Notes: generated by a model from the sequence alone, not told the origin. Counted from the stretch's first letter, positions 30,692 to 40,903 are shown. The stretch is DNA of 64,000 nucleotides from Pseudomonadota bacterium (GCA_023391095.1 JAEWBN010000009.1:124001-188000); one strand, 5' to 3'. Numbers and translations are program-made.

Positions 30692-33223
30692 ATGCGTCGA
30701 TTTTCCCTGCCTATCGCCCGCAAACTTCCGCTCGCCCTTGTTGGGTCGGCTTTGCTGGTCAGCGTTGGTGTGGGACTGGCCAGCTACATGATCGGCAGCG
30801 AGGCTCTGCGCGACGCCGCTGAGACCAACCAGCAGATCCTGGCCGGGGAACGCGCCGCCGCGGTGTCGACCTATCTGCGGGCTGTGGAAGACGATCTCAT
30901 CGCCACCTCGCGCTCCGAAGCCACGGTGCAGGCCCTGCGCGATTTCGGTGGCGCCTGGCTGACCTTCAAGACTGACCCGACGGCCGAGGTCCGCGCCCTA
31001 TACGTCGACAACAATCCCAATCCCGGCGACCTCGCCGCGCTTGAGACGCTGGGCACCACCGGGACCTATGATGTCACCCATACGCGGTTCCACCGCGGCT
31101 ACCGGACGCAGATGCTGGCGCGGGGCTATCGCGACATCTATCTTTTCGATCCGAAAGGGTTTCTCGTCTATTCGGTCAACAAGTCAGCCGATTTTGGCAC
31201 CAACTTTGCCGAGGGCGGCCCCATGGCCGACACCGACCTTGGCCGGGCCTTCCAGGCGGCCGTGGTGATCGACAATCCTGACGGCATCGTCTCCACCGAC
31301 TTTGCGGCCTATGCTCCGTCGGGCGGGTTGCCGGCGAGCTTTTTTGCCAAGCCGGTATTCAACGCCCAGGCCCGCATGGTGGGCGTTGTCGCCATCCAGC
31401 TTCCCTCCGAGCGCATCGATGCGGTCATCGGAAATCGTGACGGCCTGGGGCAGACCGGCGAAGTGCTCGTGGTGGGCTCGGATGGCCTCCTGCGCTCCAA
31501 TTCCATCTTCACCGAGGAAAACGACGCTCTTGCGGCGACCTTTGACACGGCCACACTCGAAACAGCCCTGTCGGGTGCCGTCGAGAGCGCCTCGACCAGC
31601 GCCTATCGCTCGGGTCCGATGATCGTGGCAGCTGCGCCCATTCCGACCCGTGCAGGCAACTGGTCGGCCGTGGCCACAATGAGCACCGATGAAATCCTCG
31701 CGCCCGTGGTCAATATGCGCAACATGATGCTGCTGATCGGCGCCGGCCTGCTAGCCATCGTGGCTGCCGTCGGTCTACTCTTCTCGCGGACCATTACCCG
31801 CCCGATCACCCGGCTCACCGATACGATGCAGACCGTGGCCGAAGGCAATTTCGACGTGGACGTTCCGGGAAATGAACGCGGCGACGAACTGGGCGCCATG
31901 GCACGCGCCGTGGAAGTGTTCCGTGAAAATGGCCGCAGGGTCAATGAACTCACCGAGGCCGAAGCCGCGCAGGCCCTGCGCAGCCAGGAAGAGCGCGCCC
32001 GCATGATGGTGACGCTGCAGCGCGCCTTTGGCGACGTCGTCGACGCAGCCATTGCCGGCGATTTCAGCCGCCGGGTCGATGCCCAGTTTCCCGATGCCGA
32101 ACTCAATGCGCTGGCCGGATCGGTCAACCGCCTGGTTGAAACGGTGGATCGTGGCCTAGACGAAACCGGCAGCGTCCTCTCCGCCCTTGCCGATGCCGAC
32201 CTCACCCCCCGTGTCATGGGCGACTATCAGGGCGCCTTTGCCCGCCTCAAGAACGACACCAACAAGGTCGCCGAAAAGCTGGGCGAGATTGTCGGGGACC
32301 TGCGCGAAACCTCGGGCGCCCTCAAGACGGCCACCGGCGAAATCCTCTCGGGCGCCAATGACCTGTCCGAACGCACCAGCCGGCAGGCTGCAACGATCGA
32401 GGAAACCTCTGCCACCATGGAGCAGCTGGCCGCTACCGTGCTCGGCAATGCCGGCAAGGCGGAAAGTGCCAGCCGCAAGGCCCGCGATGTGTCTGTCGCG
32501 GCCGAAGAAGGCGGCGTGGTCATGGCCAAGGCAACCGAGGCCATGGACCGGATCACCGCCTCCTCCGCCAAGATTTCCAATATCATCGGGCTGATTGACG
32601 ATATTGCCTTCCAGACCAACCTCCTGGCCCTCAACGCCTCGGTGGAAGCCGCGCGCGCCGGCGACGCCGGCAAGGGCTTTGCCGTGGTGGCCGTGGAAGT
32701 GCGCCGCCTGGCGCAAAGCGCCGCCAGCGCATCGGCCGATGTCAAAACCCTGATCGAGCAGAGCGCGCAGGAAGTTTCCGGCGGCACCCGCCTCGTCGCT
32801 GACGCGGCCGGCAAGCTCAATTCCATGCTGGAAAGCATCCGTGACAACACTCAGGCGCTGGAAGCCATTGCGCGCGACAGCCGCGAACAGGCCTCAGCCA
32901 TCGAGGAGGTCAATGTCGCCGTCCGCCAGATGGACGAGATGACCCAGCACAATGCCGCACTGGTGGAAGAAACGAACGCCTCCATCGAGCAGACCGAGGC
33001 CCAGGCCAGCCGGCTGGACAGCATTGTCGAGATCTTCACCGTGGACGACGGCCGCCAGCGTCGACGCAATGGCCAGGCCGAACCAACGCAGGCCGCCGTG
33101 CAGGCCCCGCCCGCACAGGGCGGAATCCGCGGCATGCAGGAAAAGCTCAAATCCGTCGCCAGCACCTATCTCAAGCGGGGCAATACCGCGCTCAAGGCGG
33201 ACGAGGACTGGTCCGAATTCTAG
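30692..33223 (+). CDS. Methyl-accepting chemotaxis protein with large periplasmic sensor
   Basis: 843 residues. TM1 is about 11-33, a periplasmic sensor of about 310 residues follows (probably double-Cache-like), and TM2 about 343-366 (MMLLIGAGLLAIVAAVGLLF). A HAMP domain starting TRPITRLTDTMQTVAEGNFDVDVPG and a second HAMP-like segment (VDAAIAGDFSRRVDAQF ... LADADLTPRV) follow. The kinase-control tip is IIGLIDDIAFQTNLLALNASVEAARAGDAGKGFAVVAVEVRRLAQ. The C-terminus EDWSEF matches the W-x-x-F tether that binds CheR/CheB. The ligand is unknown. It replaces the folC position found after accD in relatives. Confidence 0.92.
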   Translation: MRRFSLPIARKLPLALVGSALLVSVGVGLASYMIGSEALRDAAETNQQILAGERAAAVSTYLRAVEDDLIATSRSEATVQALRDFGGAWLTFKTDPTAEVRALYVDNNPNPGDLAALETLGTTGTYDVTHTRFHRGYRTQMLARGYRDIYLFDPKGFLVYSVNKSADFGTNFAEGGPMADTDLGRAFQAAVVIDNPDGIVSTDFAAYAPSGGLPASFFAKPVFNAQARMVGVVAIQLPSERIDAVIGNRDGLGQTGEVLVVGSDGLLRSNSIFTEENDALAATFDTATLETALSGAVESASTSAYRSGPMIVAAAPIPTRAGNWSAVATMSTDEILAPVVNMRNMMLLIGAGLLAIVAAVGLLFSRTITRPITRLTDTMQTVAEGNFDVDVPGNERGDELGAMARAVEVFRENGRRVNELTEAEAAQALRSQEERARMMVTLQRAFGDVVDAAIAGDFSRRVDAQFPDAELNALAGSVNRLVETVDRGLDETGSVLSALADADLTPRVMGDYQGAFARLKNDTNKVAEKLGEIVGDLRETSGALKTATGEILSGANDLSERTSRQAATIEETSATMEQLAATVLGNAGKAESASRKARDVSVAAEEGGVVMAKATEAMDRITASSAKISNIIGLIDDIAFQTNLLALNASVEAARAGDAGKGFAVVAVEVRRLAQSAASASADVKTLIEQSAQEVSGGTRLVADAAGKLNSMLESIRDNTQALEAIARDSREQASAIEEVNVAVRQMDEMTQHNAALVEETNASIEQTEAQASRLDSIVEIFTVDDGRQRRRNGQAEPTQAAVQAPPAQGGIRGMQEKLKSVASTYLKRGNTALKADEDWSEF

Positions 33224-33271
33224 CCTCGTCCCCGCTGGACAGGCTGCTCCGGCATCTGTCTTATCGCGGGC

Positions 33272-33937
33272 ATGGAGCGAGCCAAGCGATTCCCCGATGT
33301 GCTGCTGCTGCGTGCAGCGGGCGGCCCCGATCCGATGACGGATCTGGCCGGACTGCCCGTGGCCGAACGGGTGATGCGGCTGGTGCGGGCCGAAGGCGCC
33401 ACGCGCCTTGTGGCCACGGCGCCCGAGGCTGAGGCGGCGCCGCTTCTGGCCCATTTTGGCGGCTTGGTGAAGGTCAGCCGCGACAGCGCAAACACCAGCT
33501 GGCGCGAAAGCGTGCGCGCCGCGCTGCCGCAGATCGTCCACGATCCCTTTCTTGTCGCCGATACGGACATGCTCTGGTCCGAAGGCGTGGACCAGCCGCT
33601 GGCCCGCCTTCTGCAGCGAGACCGCGGCGAAGGCGAAATCACGCTGCTTTGCGTCAAGCCGAACCGCGCCCATGGCGTCAAACGCAGCCATGATTTCTGT
33701 CTCGACCCGGCCGGCCAGGTTACCCGCGATTATGGCGCGCCAGTGCTTTTTGCCGGCGTCGCCCTCCTCGACCGTGCAGCCCTTGATGCCATGACGGAAG
33801 ACGCATTCAGCTTCGACGCTCTCCTCGACCAAGCGCTGGAAGCGGAGCGGCTTTGGGGCGTCGTGCTGGACGCGGACTGGTACAATCTGGCGAGCGCCGA
33901 GGGTTGGGCCGCTGCCGAACGGCTCCTTGTGCCATGA
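33272..33937 (+). CDS. MurU-like nucleotidyltransferase homologue lacking the NTP-binding signature
   Basis: 221 residues. The middle and end follow the alphaproteobacterial MurU/NTP-transferase pattern: DPFLVADTDMLWSEGVDQPLARLL (sugar-nucleotide Asp), HDFCLDPAGQVTR, PVLFAGVALLDRAAL, SFDALLDQALEAERLWGVVLDADWYNLASAEGW. The N-terminal loop expected as LAAGxGTRMxP...KP is reduced to LLRAAGGPDPMTDLAGLPV, without the Gly-Thr-Arg-Met core or the Lys. The gene overlaps addB by 4 nt, which fits the tsaE-amgK-murU-addB order of relatives, but tsaE and amgK are not upstream here. Either a pseudo-enzyme or a protein with changed specificity. Confidence 0.72.
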   Translation: MERAKRFPDVLLLRAAGGPDPMTDLAGLPVAERVMRLVRAEGATRLVATAPEAEAAPLLAHFGGLVKVSRDSANTSWRESVRAALPQIVHDPFLVADTDMLWSEGVDQPLARLLQRDRGEGEITLLCVKPNRAHGVKRSHDFCLDPAGQVTRDYGAPVLFAGVALLDRAALDAMTEDAFSFDALLDQALEAERLWGVVLDADWYNLASAEGWAAAERLLVP

Positions 33938-36900
33938 ACCTTTTCACCATTGCCCCGCATACGCCTTTTCTGCGCTGCCTGGCCGGCGCCATCATGGACG
34001 GGCGCCTCCTCTCCGCCTGGGACCGCAGTTCGCCCTTCTGGCTCAGCGACGTCACCGTGATCGTGCCCACGCAACGCGCGCGGCAGGCCCTGGCCGATGC
34101 CTTTGCCGACCATCCCGATTTCCCGGGCCTTTTGCCCGATATTCGCACGCTGGGTGGGGAAGACCGGGAAGAAGAGCCCTTTCTGCCGCCTTTCGATGCA
34201 CCACCCCTGCCGCCAACGGCCAGCCCCTTGCGTCGTCGGCTGATCCTGTCCCGGCTGGTCGCTGGCTGGGCCCAGTCCGAACGTGGCGGGCTGGCCTTCT
34301 CGACGCCCCCGACGGCGGCCGAAATCTTTTCCATGGCCGATTCGCTCGGCACGCTCATCGACGACCTCCTGATCGAGGAACGCGACGCGTCGGACATCCG
34401 CGCGATCGGCGATGAACTGGGTCCAGAACTGGGTGAATACTGGCAGCAGACCCTGGGCTTTCTTGATATTGCCCTCGCCGCATGGCCGCAGATGCTGGTT
34501 GCACGGGGCATGGCTGATGCCATCGCCAACCAGCGCGAGCTGACCGACCGGCAAGCTGCCATGGCGGAACGCCGCTTCGGCCAGCGCCCGGTGATCGCGG
34601 CCGGCTCGACCGGCTCTATCGCGGCAACGGCCCGGCTTCTCGGCGCCATTGCACGGCTTCCCCGAGGCGCCGTGGTCCTGCCCGGCCTCGATGTCGACAT
34701 GAGCGAGGCCAGCCGGGCGCTCCTGGCGCAACCGGAAACCAATCCGCACGGCCATCCGCAATATGGCCTTGCGCGCCTTCTGCGCATGCTGGGCGTCTCC
34801 GGCGCCGATGTGGTCGAGCTCTGCCAGGACGAGCATCCGCGCATACGCATCGTCAACCACGCCCTGGCCCTCACCACCCAAACCGCGCTCTGGCCTGAGC
34901 TCAGGCCAAGTGCCGAAGATGCGGCAGCGGGCCTTGCGGGTGTTTCGATACTTGCCGCGCGCAACGAGGACGAAGAAGCGCGCGCCATCGCGCTGGCTGC
35001 CCGCGCAGCGCTGGCTGCCAAAAAAAGCGTCGGCATCATCACGCCGGACCAGAACCTGGCCCGTCGCATCGCGGCCGAATTGCAGCGCTTCGATATTCTC
35101 GTCGACGACGCCGCGGGCACACCGCTTTTCCACTCCCCGGCAGGCCGGCTCGCCCGGCAGGTGCTGAACCTGGTCACGGGCCAGTGCAATCCGGTGGACC
35201 TGGTGGCGCTGCTGCGCAACCGCGCTGCCCATTTCGGGCTCGGCCGGGAAACGGTTTCGCGTCTGGCCGGACGGATCGATATGGGTCTCTTGCGTGGGCA
35301 GCGCCCGGCTCCCGGCATGGCGGGACTGCGCGCCCTCCTCGCCACCCATATGGCGGGCGGCATGAAGCACGCCGCCATCAAGCTCGGGGATGACGACGAG
35401 GCGGCCATTTCCGATCTCCTGGCGCGGATCGAGACAGCCATAGGCCCGCTGCGCGCCGCCCTTGCCGCCCCCCAGATCGACGCCGCAACCCTTGCCGATG
35501 CCCTTTGCGCTGCGGTCGAGGCGGTTTCGGTCGACGCGCCACTCCATGGTGGCGAGGAACTGGGCAAATGGGCCGCCGAGGTTGCGTCCATGGCCGGCGA
35601 GGGCCACCGCTTCGCCCCCAACCGGCTGGAGGACGTGCTGGCCACCCTGATGATGGGCTTTGATGTCCGCAACCGCACGGAACGGCGCAAGGACATTGCC
35701 ATCTGGGGCCAGATCGAGGCCCGCCTGATGAGCCCGGACGTCATGATTTTGGGCGCGCTCAACGAAGACAAGTGGCCAGCCACCGCCGATCCCGGCCCCT
35801 GGCTCAGCCGCGGCATGCGGCTGGCGGCGGGGCTCGAGCCGCCCGAACGGCTCCAAGGCCTGGCCGCGCATGACTTTGTCCAGGCACTGGGCAACGAGAC
35901 CACGCTCATTGCCTATGCCGACCGGATCGGATCGAGCCCCGCTTTGCCGTCCCGGCTGGTGCAGCGGCTCGACGCCTTTGTGGGCAAGGACGCTTCCGAG
36001 GCCATGCGCCGCCGGGGGCAGCGCTGGCTCGACGATGCCCGCCGTCTCGATGCCGTCGCGACGACGCGCCCGGCCAGCCGCCCGGCGCCCAATCCTCCGG
36101 TCGACAAGCGCCCGCGCCAGCTTTCGGTGACCGAGATCGAGACGCTGATGCGCTCGCCCTACGATCTTTATGCCCGGCATACGCTGGGCCTCCGGCGTCT
36201 CGATGCGCTGGGCGAAGATCCGGATGCGCGCGAACGCGGCAACATCATTCACGCTATCCTCGCCCGCTTCGTGATCGAGGGCCACGATCCCGTGGCCGAT
36301 ACGGCCCTCGACACACTGATGGACATCGCCCGCGATGCCTTTTCCGGCCTTGAGGCCATCGGCGAGCGTCGCGACATCTGGCTCCGCCGCTTTGAGACGG
36401 CCGCCGGCCAGTTTCTGGCCTTCGAGCGCGAGCGCAATGGACGCGTCCGCAAGCGCCATGCCGAAATCGATGGACGCTGGTCGCTCAAACTGGCCGAACC
36501 CTTTACCGTCAAGGGACGCGCCGACCGGGTGGATGAGATGGTCGACGGCACGCTTGAGCTGCTCGACTTCAAGACCGGCTCGCCGCCCTCGGGCGCCAGC
36601 ATGAAGGCCTTCGAAGCGCCGCAATTGCTGGTCGAAGCCCTCATGGCGCGCAATGGCGGGATGGCGCCCGTTCCCGCGGCCCCAGCCGGTGCTCTCACCT
36701 ATATCAAGATCGGCCTTGGGCCCGACGCTTTCAAACCCAGCAATTTCTCGACGCGCGAAGACATGACATTGGCCGAGGCTGCCGACGAGATCGGCCGGCG
36801 GCTACAGGGCCATGTCGAGCTTTTCCTCATGCGCCAGACTCCGCTCCATGCCCGGCTCCTGCCGCTCAAGACCCAGCGTTTCGCCGGGGCCTACGACCAC

Positions 36901-36951
36901 CTCGCCCGCGTCGCTGAATGGTCCATGGCCGAAGGGGAGGACGAGGCATGA
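33934..36951 (+). CDS. addB: Double-strand break repair protein AddB
   Basis: 1005 residues, alphaproteobacterial AddB length. The N-terminus MNLFTIAPHTPFLRCLAGAIM ... WLSDVTVIVPTQRARQALADAF is the inactivated helicase-like start; MILGALNEDKWPATADPGPWLSRGMR is conserved in the middle. The C-terminal PD-(D/E)XK nuclease shows RERGNIIHAILARF and LELLDFKTGSPP (Asp and Lys near residue 878). With AddA it resects broken ends to recombination hotspots for RecA loading. It overlaps the previous gene and addA by 4 nt each (ATGA). Confidence 0.95.
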   Translation: MNLFTIAPHTPFLRCLAGAIMDGRLLSAWDRSSPFWLSDVTVIVPTQRARQALADAFADHPDFPGLLPDIRTLGGEDREEEPFLPPFDAPPLPPTASPLRRRLILSRLVAGWAQSERGGLAFSTPPTAAEIFSMADSLGTLIDDLLIEERDASDIRAIGDELGPELGEYWQQTLGFLDIALAAWPQMLVARGMADAIANQRELTDRQAAMAERRFGQRPVIAAGSTGSIAATARLLGAIARLPRGAVVLPGLDVDMSEASRALLAQPETNPHGHPQYGLARLLRMLGVSGADVVELCQDEHPRIRIVNHALALTTQTALWPELRPSAEDAAAGLAGVSILAARNEDEEARAIALAARAALAAKKSVGIITPDQNLARRIAAELQRFDILVDDAAGTPLFHSPAGRLARQVLNLVTGQCNPVDLVALLRNRAAHFGLGRETVSRLAGRIDMGLLRGQRPAPGMAGLRALLATHMAGGMKHAAIKLGDDDEAAISDLLARIETAIGPLRAALAAPQIDAATLADALCAAVEAVSVDAPLHGGEELGKWAAEVASMAGEGHRFAPNRLEDVLATLMMGFDVRNRTERRKDIAIWGQIEARLMSPDVMILGALNEDKWPATADPGPWLSRGMRLAAGLEPPERLQGLAAHDFVQALGNETTLIAYADRIGSSPALPSRLVQRLDAFVGKDASEAMRRRGQRWLDDARRLDAVATTRPASRPAPNPPVDKRPRQLSVTEIETLMRSPYDLYARHTLGLRRLDALGEDPDARERGNIIHAILARFVIEGHDPVADTALDTLMDIARDAFSGLEAIGERRDIWLRRFETAAGQFLAFERERNGRVRKRHAEIDGRWSLKLAEPFTVKGRADRVDEMVDGTLELLDFKTGSPPSGASMKAFEAPQLLVEALMARNGGMAPVPAAPAGALTYIKIGLGPDAFKPSNFSTREDMTLAEAADEIGRRLQGHVELFLMRQTPLHARLLPLKTQRFAGAYDHLARVAEWSMAEGEDEA

Positions 36952-39900
36952 GTGATCGCGGGCTCCTGAGCGTTCCCCATGACACCAGAACCAGCCAGGC
37001 GCGGGCCAGCGATCCGGACTATTCGATCTGGGTGGAGGCCAATGCCGGTTCGGGCAAGACTTATGTCCTGACCCATCGCGTGCTCCGGCTTCTCCTGGCC
37101 GATGTGCGCCCGCAATCGATCCTTTGCCTCACCTATACCAAGGCCGCGGCGGCGGAGATGCGCAAGCGCGTCGGCGCGCGTCTGGCCGTCTGGGCGGTGG
37201 CAGATAGCGCAGCGCTCGCTAAGGATATCGAGGACCTGATCGGCCGGGCGCCCGATGAAGACATGCTCAAATCGGCGCGCACGCTTTTTGCCCGCGCGCT
37301 GGAGACTCCGGGCGGCTTGCGCATCCTCACTATCCACGCCTTTTGCGAAGCGGTGCTGCATCGCTTCCCCATCGAGGCGGGCGTGCCGTTCGATTTCGCC
37401 GTGATCGAGGAGGACCGGCAGGAGCAGATGATCCTTGCCGCACGCGAAGCTGTGCTGGCCGAGGGCCTGCGCGGGGGCGACCATGCCCAGGCCGTCGAAA
37501 CGCTTTTTGGCCTTTTGAGCGATGACAGCATTACGAGCGCCATTGATGCGGCGCTGAGCGAAGGCGCGCGGCTCAAGCCCCTTTTGGCCGACATTACGGG
37601 GGCAAAGAGCCGGCTGCGGGCCCTCGTCAACTACCGCATGCCGTCCGGCGATGCCGCCGCATCCATTGTCCGTGACAGCCTTCTCACCCCCGACAGGCTC
37701 CGCCTGATCCTGGCGCGCTGCAAGGCCAAGCCGGATGGGGATGGCTGCGTCGATCTTCTTGCCCTGCTGGATCCCGATCACCCCGAACCCGGCCTGTTGC
37801 GACGGGCCTTCTTCACCAAGACCGGCTCACCGCGCAAGAAACTGCTGCTCAAGGCCGAGCAGGACGCTAATCCCGACATCGCCCAGCTTCTGGGGGAGGA
37901 GCAAGAGCGGCTGGTTGCCATTGAGGCCGAGGTCAATGCGGCGCTGCTGGTGGAGCGCAGCGAGGCGATCCTCGACATACTGGCGGCCATCCGGGCCCGC
38001 TACGAAGCACAGAAGCAGCGCCATTCGCTCCTCGACTTCGATGACCTCATCGAAAAGCTCGGCGACCTTTTTGCCGACCGCGATATCGGCCCCTGGGTGC
38101 AATACAAACTGGATGCCGGCATCGATCACATCCTGGTCGATGAAAGCCAGGACACCAATGCGCGCCAGTGGCGTGTGGTGCGTGCACTGGCCGATGAGTT
38201 CTTTGCCGGTGACGGAGCGGTCACCCGCCCGCGCTCGGTTTTTGCCGTGGGCGACCAGAAACAGTCCATCTATTCGTTCCAGGGTGCGCAGCCAGTGCTG
38301 TTCGGCGAAACCGGGCGCGACGTGGCTCGCAAGGCGCTGGCCGCCGGAAAGAATTTTGCCGATGTGCGGCTGCATACCAGTTTCCGCACCCTGCCCGGCA
38401 TCCTCTCGGCCGTGGATCGCGTCTGCGCGCGCGAGGACATTCGCGCCGCTCTCCTGTCCAGCGATCCCATCGGCCACGAACCGGCCCGCACGCAGGGTGG
38501 CGGGGTGGTGACGCTCTGGCCGCCCGTGGAAGCCACAAAGGACGTGCGCGATACCGGCAACTGGCCCGTCGAGCCCGTCGATGCCGATCCGGGGCCCGAG
38601 CGGGTCCTGGCCAACCGCATCGCCCGGGAAATTTCCGAATGGGTCACGACCGGGCGGCCCTTGGGCGAACGCGGCCGGCCCGTCGCCGCCGAGGACGTGC
38701 TGATCCTCGTCCAGAAACGCAGCAGGCTCTTCCACGAGATCATCCGCGCCCTGCGCGCACAGGGCCTGCCGACGCCGGGCGCGGACCGGCTTGCGGTGAC
38801 CGGGCATATTGCGGTGCTCGACCTGCTCGCCCTGATCGATGTGCTGCTCAATACGGCCGACGATCTGCAACTGGCGGCCCTGTTGCGCTCGCCGCTGTTC
38901 GACTTTTCCGAGGACGATCTTTACGCCATCGCCGTAGACCGCCCCAGGGGACAGACCCTCTGGTCCGCGCTCTTCGCCGCGCAAACAGGCGCGGCTCGCG
39001 ATGCTGCCGAGCGGCTGGGCCGTTGGCGCAGCGGTCTCGACATGGAGCGGCCGTTCGAATTCCTGGCAGGCGTGCTTTACGCCGAAGGCGGGCTGCGCCG
39101 ATTCCATGCGCGGCTGGGCGGGGAAGTGGACGAACTGCTGTCCGAATTCCTCGATCTGGCGCTGGCCCACGAACAGAGCGAACAGCCATCCCTCCAGGGC
39201 TTTGCCGCTGAAATGCGCCGCCGTTCGGTCACCATCAAGCGCGAACTGGCCGAAGCCGGTGGCGGTGTGCGGGTCATGACCGTGCACGGCGCCAAGGGGC
39301 TTGAGGCGCCTATCGTCATCCTGGCCGACGCCACCGCCAGGCCGACCACGCGGCAATTGGGCAAGCCGGTCTATGTGCTGACGGAAGCGCCCGGCCCCCT
39401 GCTCATCCATGGCTCCAGCAAGGGGCAGCATACCGAAGAGACCGCCGCGATCCGTGATGCCATTGATGCCACGCGCGCGGAAGAATATTGGCGCCTGCTT
39501 TATGTCGCCATGACCCGCGCCGAGGACGAACTTTTCGTCACCGGCACCCTCCCCGCGACGAAGGACGCGGCCAACGCTGCCTCCAAGCTTGAGGGCAGCT
39601 GGTATCACGCCGTAGAGATGGGCCTCTCTGCCGATCTCTTGACGCTGAAGGACGAAACCGGGGCCATCGGCGCGCTGGTTTATCCCGCCCTTGCCGAAAC
39701 GCGCGAAACGCTGGCCCTGCCTGCCGAGCCGCGGCCGCTCCTTGAGCCGCTTGCACTCGATCCGGTCCCCCCGCCCCCCACGGTAAAGCTGGTTTCGCCA
39801 TCCCTCGCCGGCAAGGGCGAGCGTAAGCCCATGACGCCGACGCTGGCCGAACAGGTGCGTGACGCCGAAGCTGCCCGGCAGGAAGGCCTGGCACTCCATG

Positions 39901-40388
39901 CCCTGCTCCAGCATCTGGCGGCGATTGCGCCGGCGGACCGCGTGCAGGTAGCCCATCGCGCCCTCGAAACGCTTCTGCCCGAAACGCCCCAGGTCCATGA
40001 AAGCCTGGTATCGCGCGCCCTCTCCATCCTCACGCGGCCCGACTTGGCCCATCTCTTTGGGAAGGACAGCCGGGCCGAGGTGCCCTTCCTTGTCGACGCC
40101 AGACAGAATGGCGAAGCGGTCCGGCTTTCGGGGCGGATCGACCGGCTCGTCGTGAGCGATAGCCATGTCCTTGTGGTCGACTACAAGTCCGACGCCAATG
40201 TGCCCACGGATGTTTCGGGGATTCCTCCGGCCTATGTAACCCAGTTGGGCCTATATGCGTTGGTTGCACACCAGCTTTTCCCGGGACGGACCGTTGCGGC
40301 GGCCATCCTCTGGACAGGGTTGGAATCCTTGATGAATCTGCCTCAAGCCCTGCTGGATGGAGCGCATGCAGGCATCACCATCTCCTGA
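36948..40388 (+). CDS. addA: Double-strand break repair helicase AddA
   Basis: 1146 residues, a UvrD-like SF1 helicase fused to a nuclease. Walker A is EANAGSGKT (K37), followed by ILCLTYTKAAAAEMRKRV (motif Ia); DHILVDESQDTNARQW is Walker B, FAVGDQKQSIYSFQGAQ motif III, RVMTVHGAKGLEAPIVILAD motif V, and RLLYVAMTRAEDELFVTG motif VI. The C-terminal nuclease has EVPFLVDARQNGEAVRLSGRIDRLVVSDSHVLVVDYKSD. AddA supplies 3'-5' unwinding and one of the two nuclease sites of AddAB. It starts inside the end of addB; trxA follows. Confidence 0.96.
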   Translation: MSDRGLLSVPHDTRTSQARASDPDYSIWVEANAGSGKTYVLTHRVLRLLLADVRPQSILCLTYTKAAAAEMRKRVGARLAVWAVADSAALAKDIEDLIGRAPDEDMLKSARTLFARALETPGGLRILTIHAFCEAVLHRFPIEAGVPFDFAVIEEDRQEQMILAAREAVLAEGLRGGDHAQAVETLFGLLSDDSITSAIDAALSEGARLKPLLADITGAKSRLRALVNYRMPSGDAAASIVRDSLLTPDRLRLILARCKAKPDGDGCVDLLALLDPDHPEPGLLRRAFFTKTGSPRKKLLLKAEQDANPDIAQLLGEEQERLVAIEAEVNAALLVERSEAILDILAAIRARYEAQKQRHSLLDFDDLIEKLGDLFADRDIGPWVQYKLDAGIDHILVDESQDTNARQWRVVRALADEFFAGDGAVTRPRSVFAVGDQKQSIYSFQGAQPVLFGETGRDVARKALAAGKNFADVRLHTSFRTLPGILSAVDRVCAREDIRAALLSSDPIGHEPARTQGGGVVTLWPPVEATKDVRDTGNWPVEPVDADPGPERVLANRIAREISEWVTTGRPLGERGRPVAAEDVLILVQKRSRLFHEIIRALRAQGLPTPGADRLAVTGHIAVLDLLALIDVLLNTADDLQLAALLRSPLFDFSEDDLYAIAVDRPRGQTLWSALFAAQTGAARDAAERLGRWRSGLDMERPFEFLAGVLYAEGGLRRFHARLGGEVDELLSEFLDLALAHEQSEQPSLQGFAAEMRRRSVTIKRELAEAGGGVRVMTVHGAKGLEAPIVILADATARPTTRQLGKPVYVLTEAPGPLLIHGSSKGQHTEETAAIRDAIDATRAEEYWRLLYVAMTRAEDELFVTGTLPATKDAANAASKLEGSWYHAVEMGLSADLLTLKDETGAIGALVYPALAETRETLALPAEPRPLLEPLALDPVPPPPTVKLVSPSLAGKGERKPMTPTLAEQVRDAEAARQEGLALHALLQHLAAIAPADRVQVAHRALETLLPETPQVHESLVSRALSILTRPDLAHLFGKDSRAEVPFLVDARQNGEAVRLSGRIDRLVVSDSHVLVVDYKSDANVPTDVSGIPPAYVTQLGLYALVAHQLFPGRTVAAAILWTGLESLMNLPQALLDGAHAGITIS

Positions 40389-40516
40389 GCAGGCTTGCGG
40401 GATGGCTGGACTCTTCCCACCTTTGGGAGCAAACAGACCGCCGTTTGTCCGGGCCATGGCCCGGCGCCGGATTTCCGCTTCTCCGGAAGCGTTGCCAATA
40501 TGGAAGGCATGAAACC

Positions 40517-40840
40517 ATGACTAAAGCTGTTTCCGAAGCCACCTTCGGCCAGGAAGTGCTCAGCGCCAGTGAACCCGTTCTCGTGGATTTCTGGGCCGAA
40601 TGGTGTGGCCCGTGCCGCGCCATCGCTCCGGTTCTCGAAGAACTGTCGAGCGAACTCGCGGGCAAGGTGAAGATCGTCAAGCTCAATGTCGACGAGAATC
40701 CGGGCCTTGCCGCCCAGTATGGCGTGCGCTCCATCCCCACGATGATCCTCTTCAAGGGTGGCGAAGCTGCCGACATGAAGATCGGTGCGGGTACGCCCAA
40801 GGCCGGCCTCACCAAGTGGCTCGAAGGCCACGCGGCGTAA
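40517..40840 (+). CDS. trxA: Thioredoxin
   Basis: 107 residues. VDFWAEWCGPCRAIAPVLEELS carries the redox pair C30 and C33, and GVRSIPTMILFKGGE the cis-proline loop. It reduces protein disulfides in the cytoplasm using TrxB. The ATG at 40517 lies 8 nt after GGAAGG. The addA-trxA pairing is usual for the group; the 128-nt gap probably contains its own promoter. It ends at a strong terminator. Confidence 0.96.
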   Translation: MTKAVSEATFGQEVLSASEPVLVDFWAEWCGPCRAIAPVLEELSSELAGKVKIVKLNVDENPGLAAQYGVRSIPTMILFKGGEAADMKIGAGTPKAGLTKWLEGHAA

Positions 40841-40865
40841 GCGCCGGCCCCGAGGATTGATTGAG

Positions 40866-40898
40866 GCACCGCCGGAGCGATCCGGCGGTGCTTTTTTT
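40866..40898 (+). terminator. Intrinsic terminator of trxA
   Basis: An 11-bp perfect stem, GCACCGCCGGA with TCCGGCGGTGC, around a GCGA tetraloop, followed by seven T. It separates trxA from the converging alpha/beta hydrolase gene. Confidence 0.95.
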
Positions 40899-40903
40899 AT
40901 GCG

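Noticed and set aside
33730..36624. Open frame of more than 950 codons antisense to addB
   Set aside because: Mirror frame created by strong GC3 bias of addB; no recognisable domain, and the sense strand encodes AddB.
37827..40166. Open frame of about 780 codons antisense to addA
   Set aside because: Composition-driven mirror frame; addA motifs lie on the plus strand throughout.
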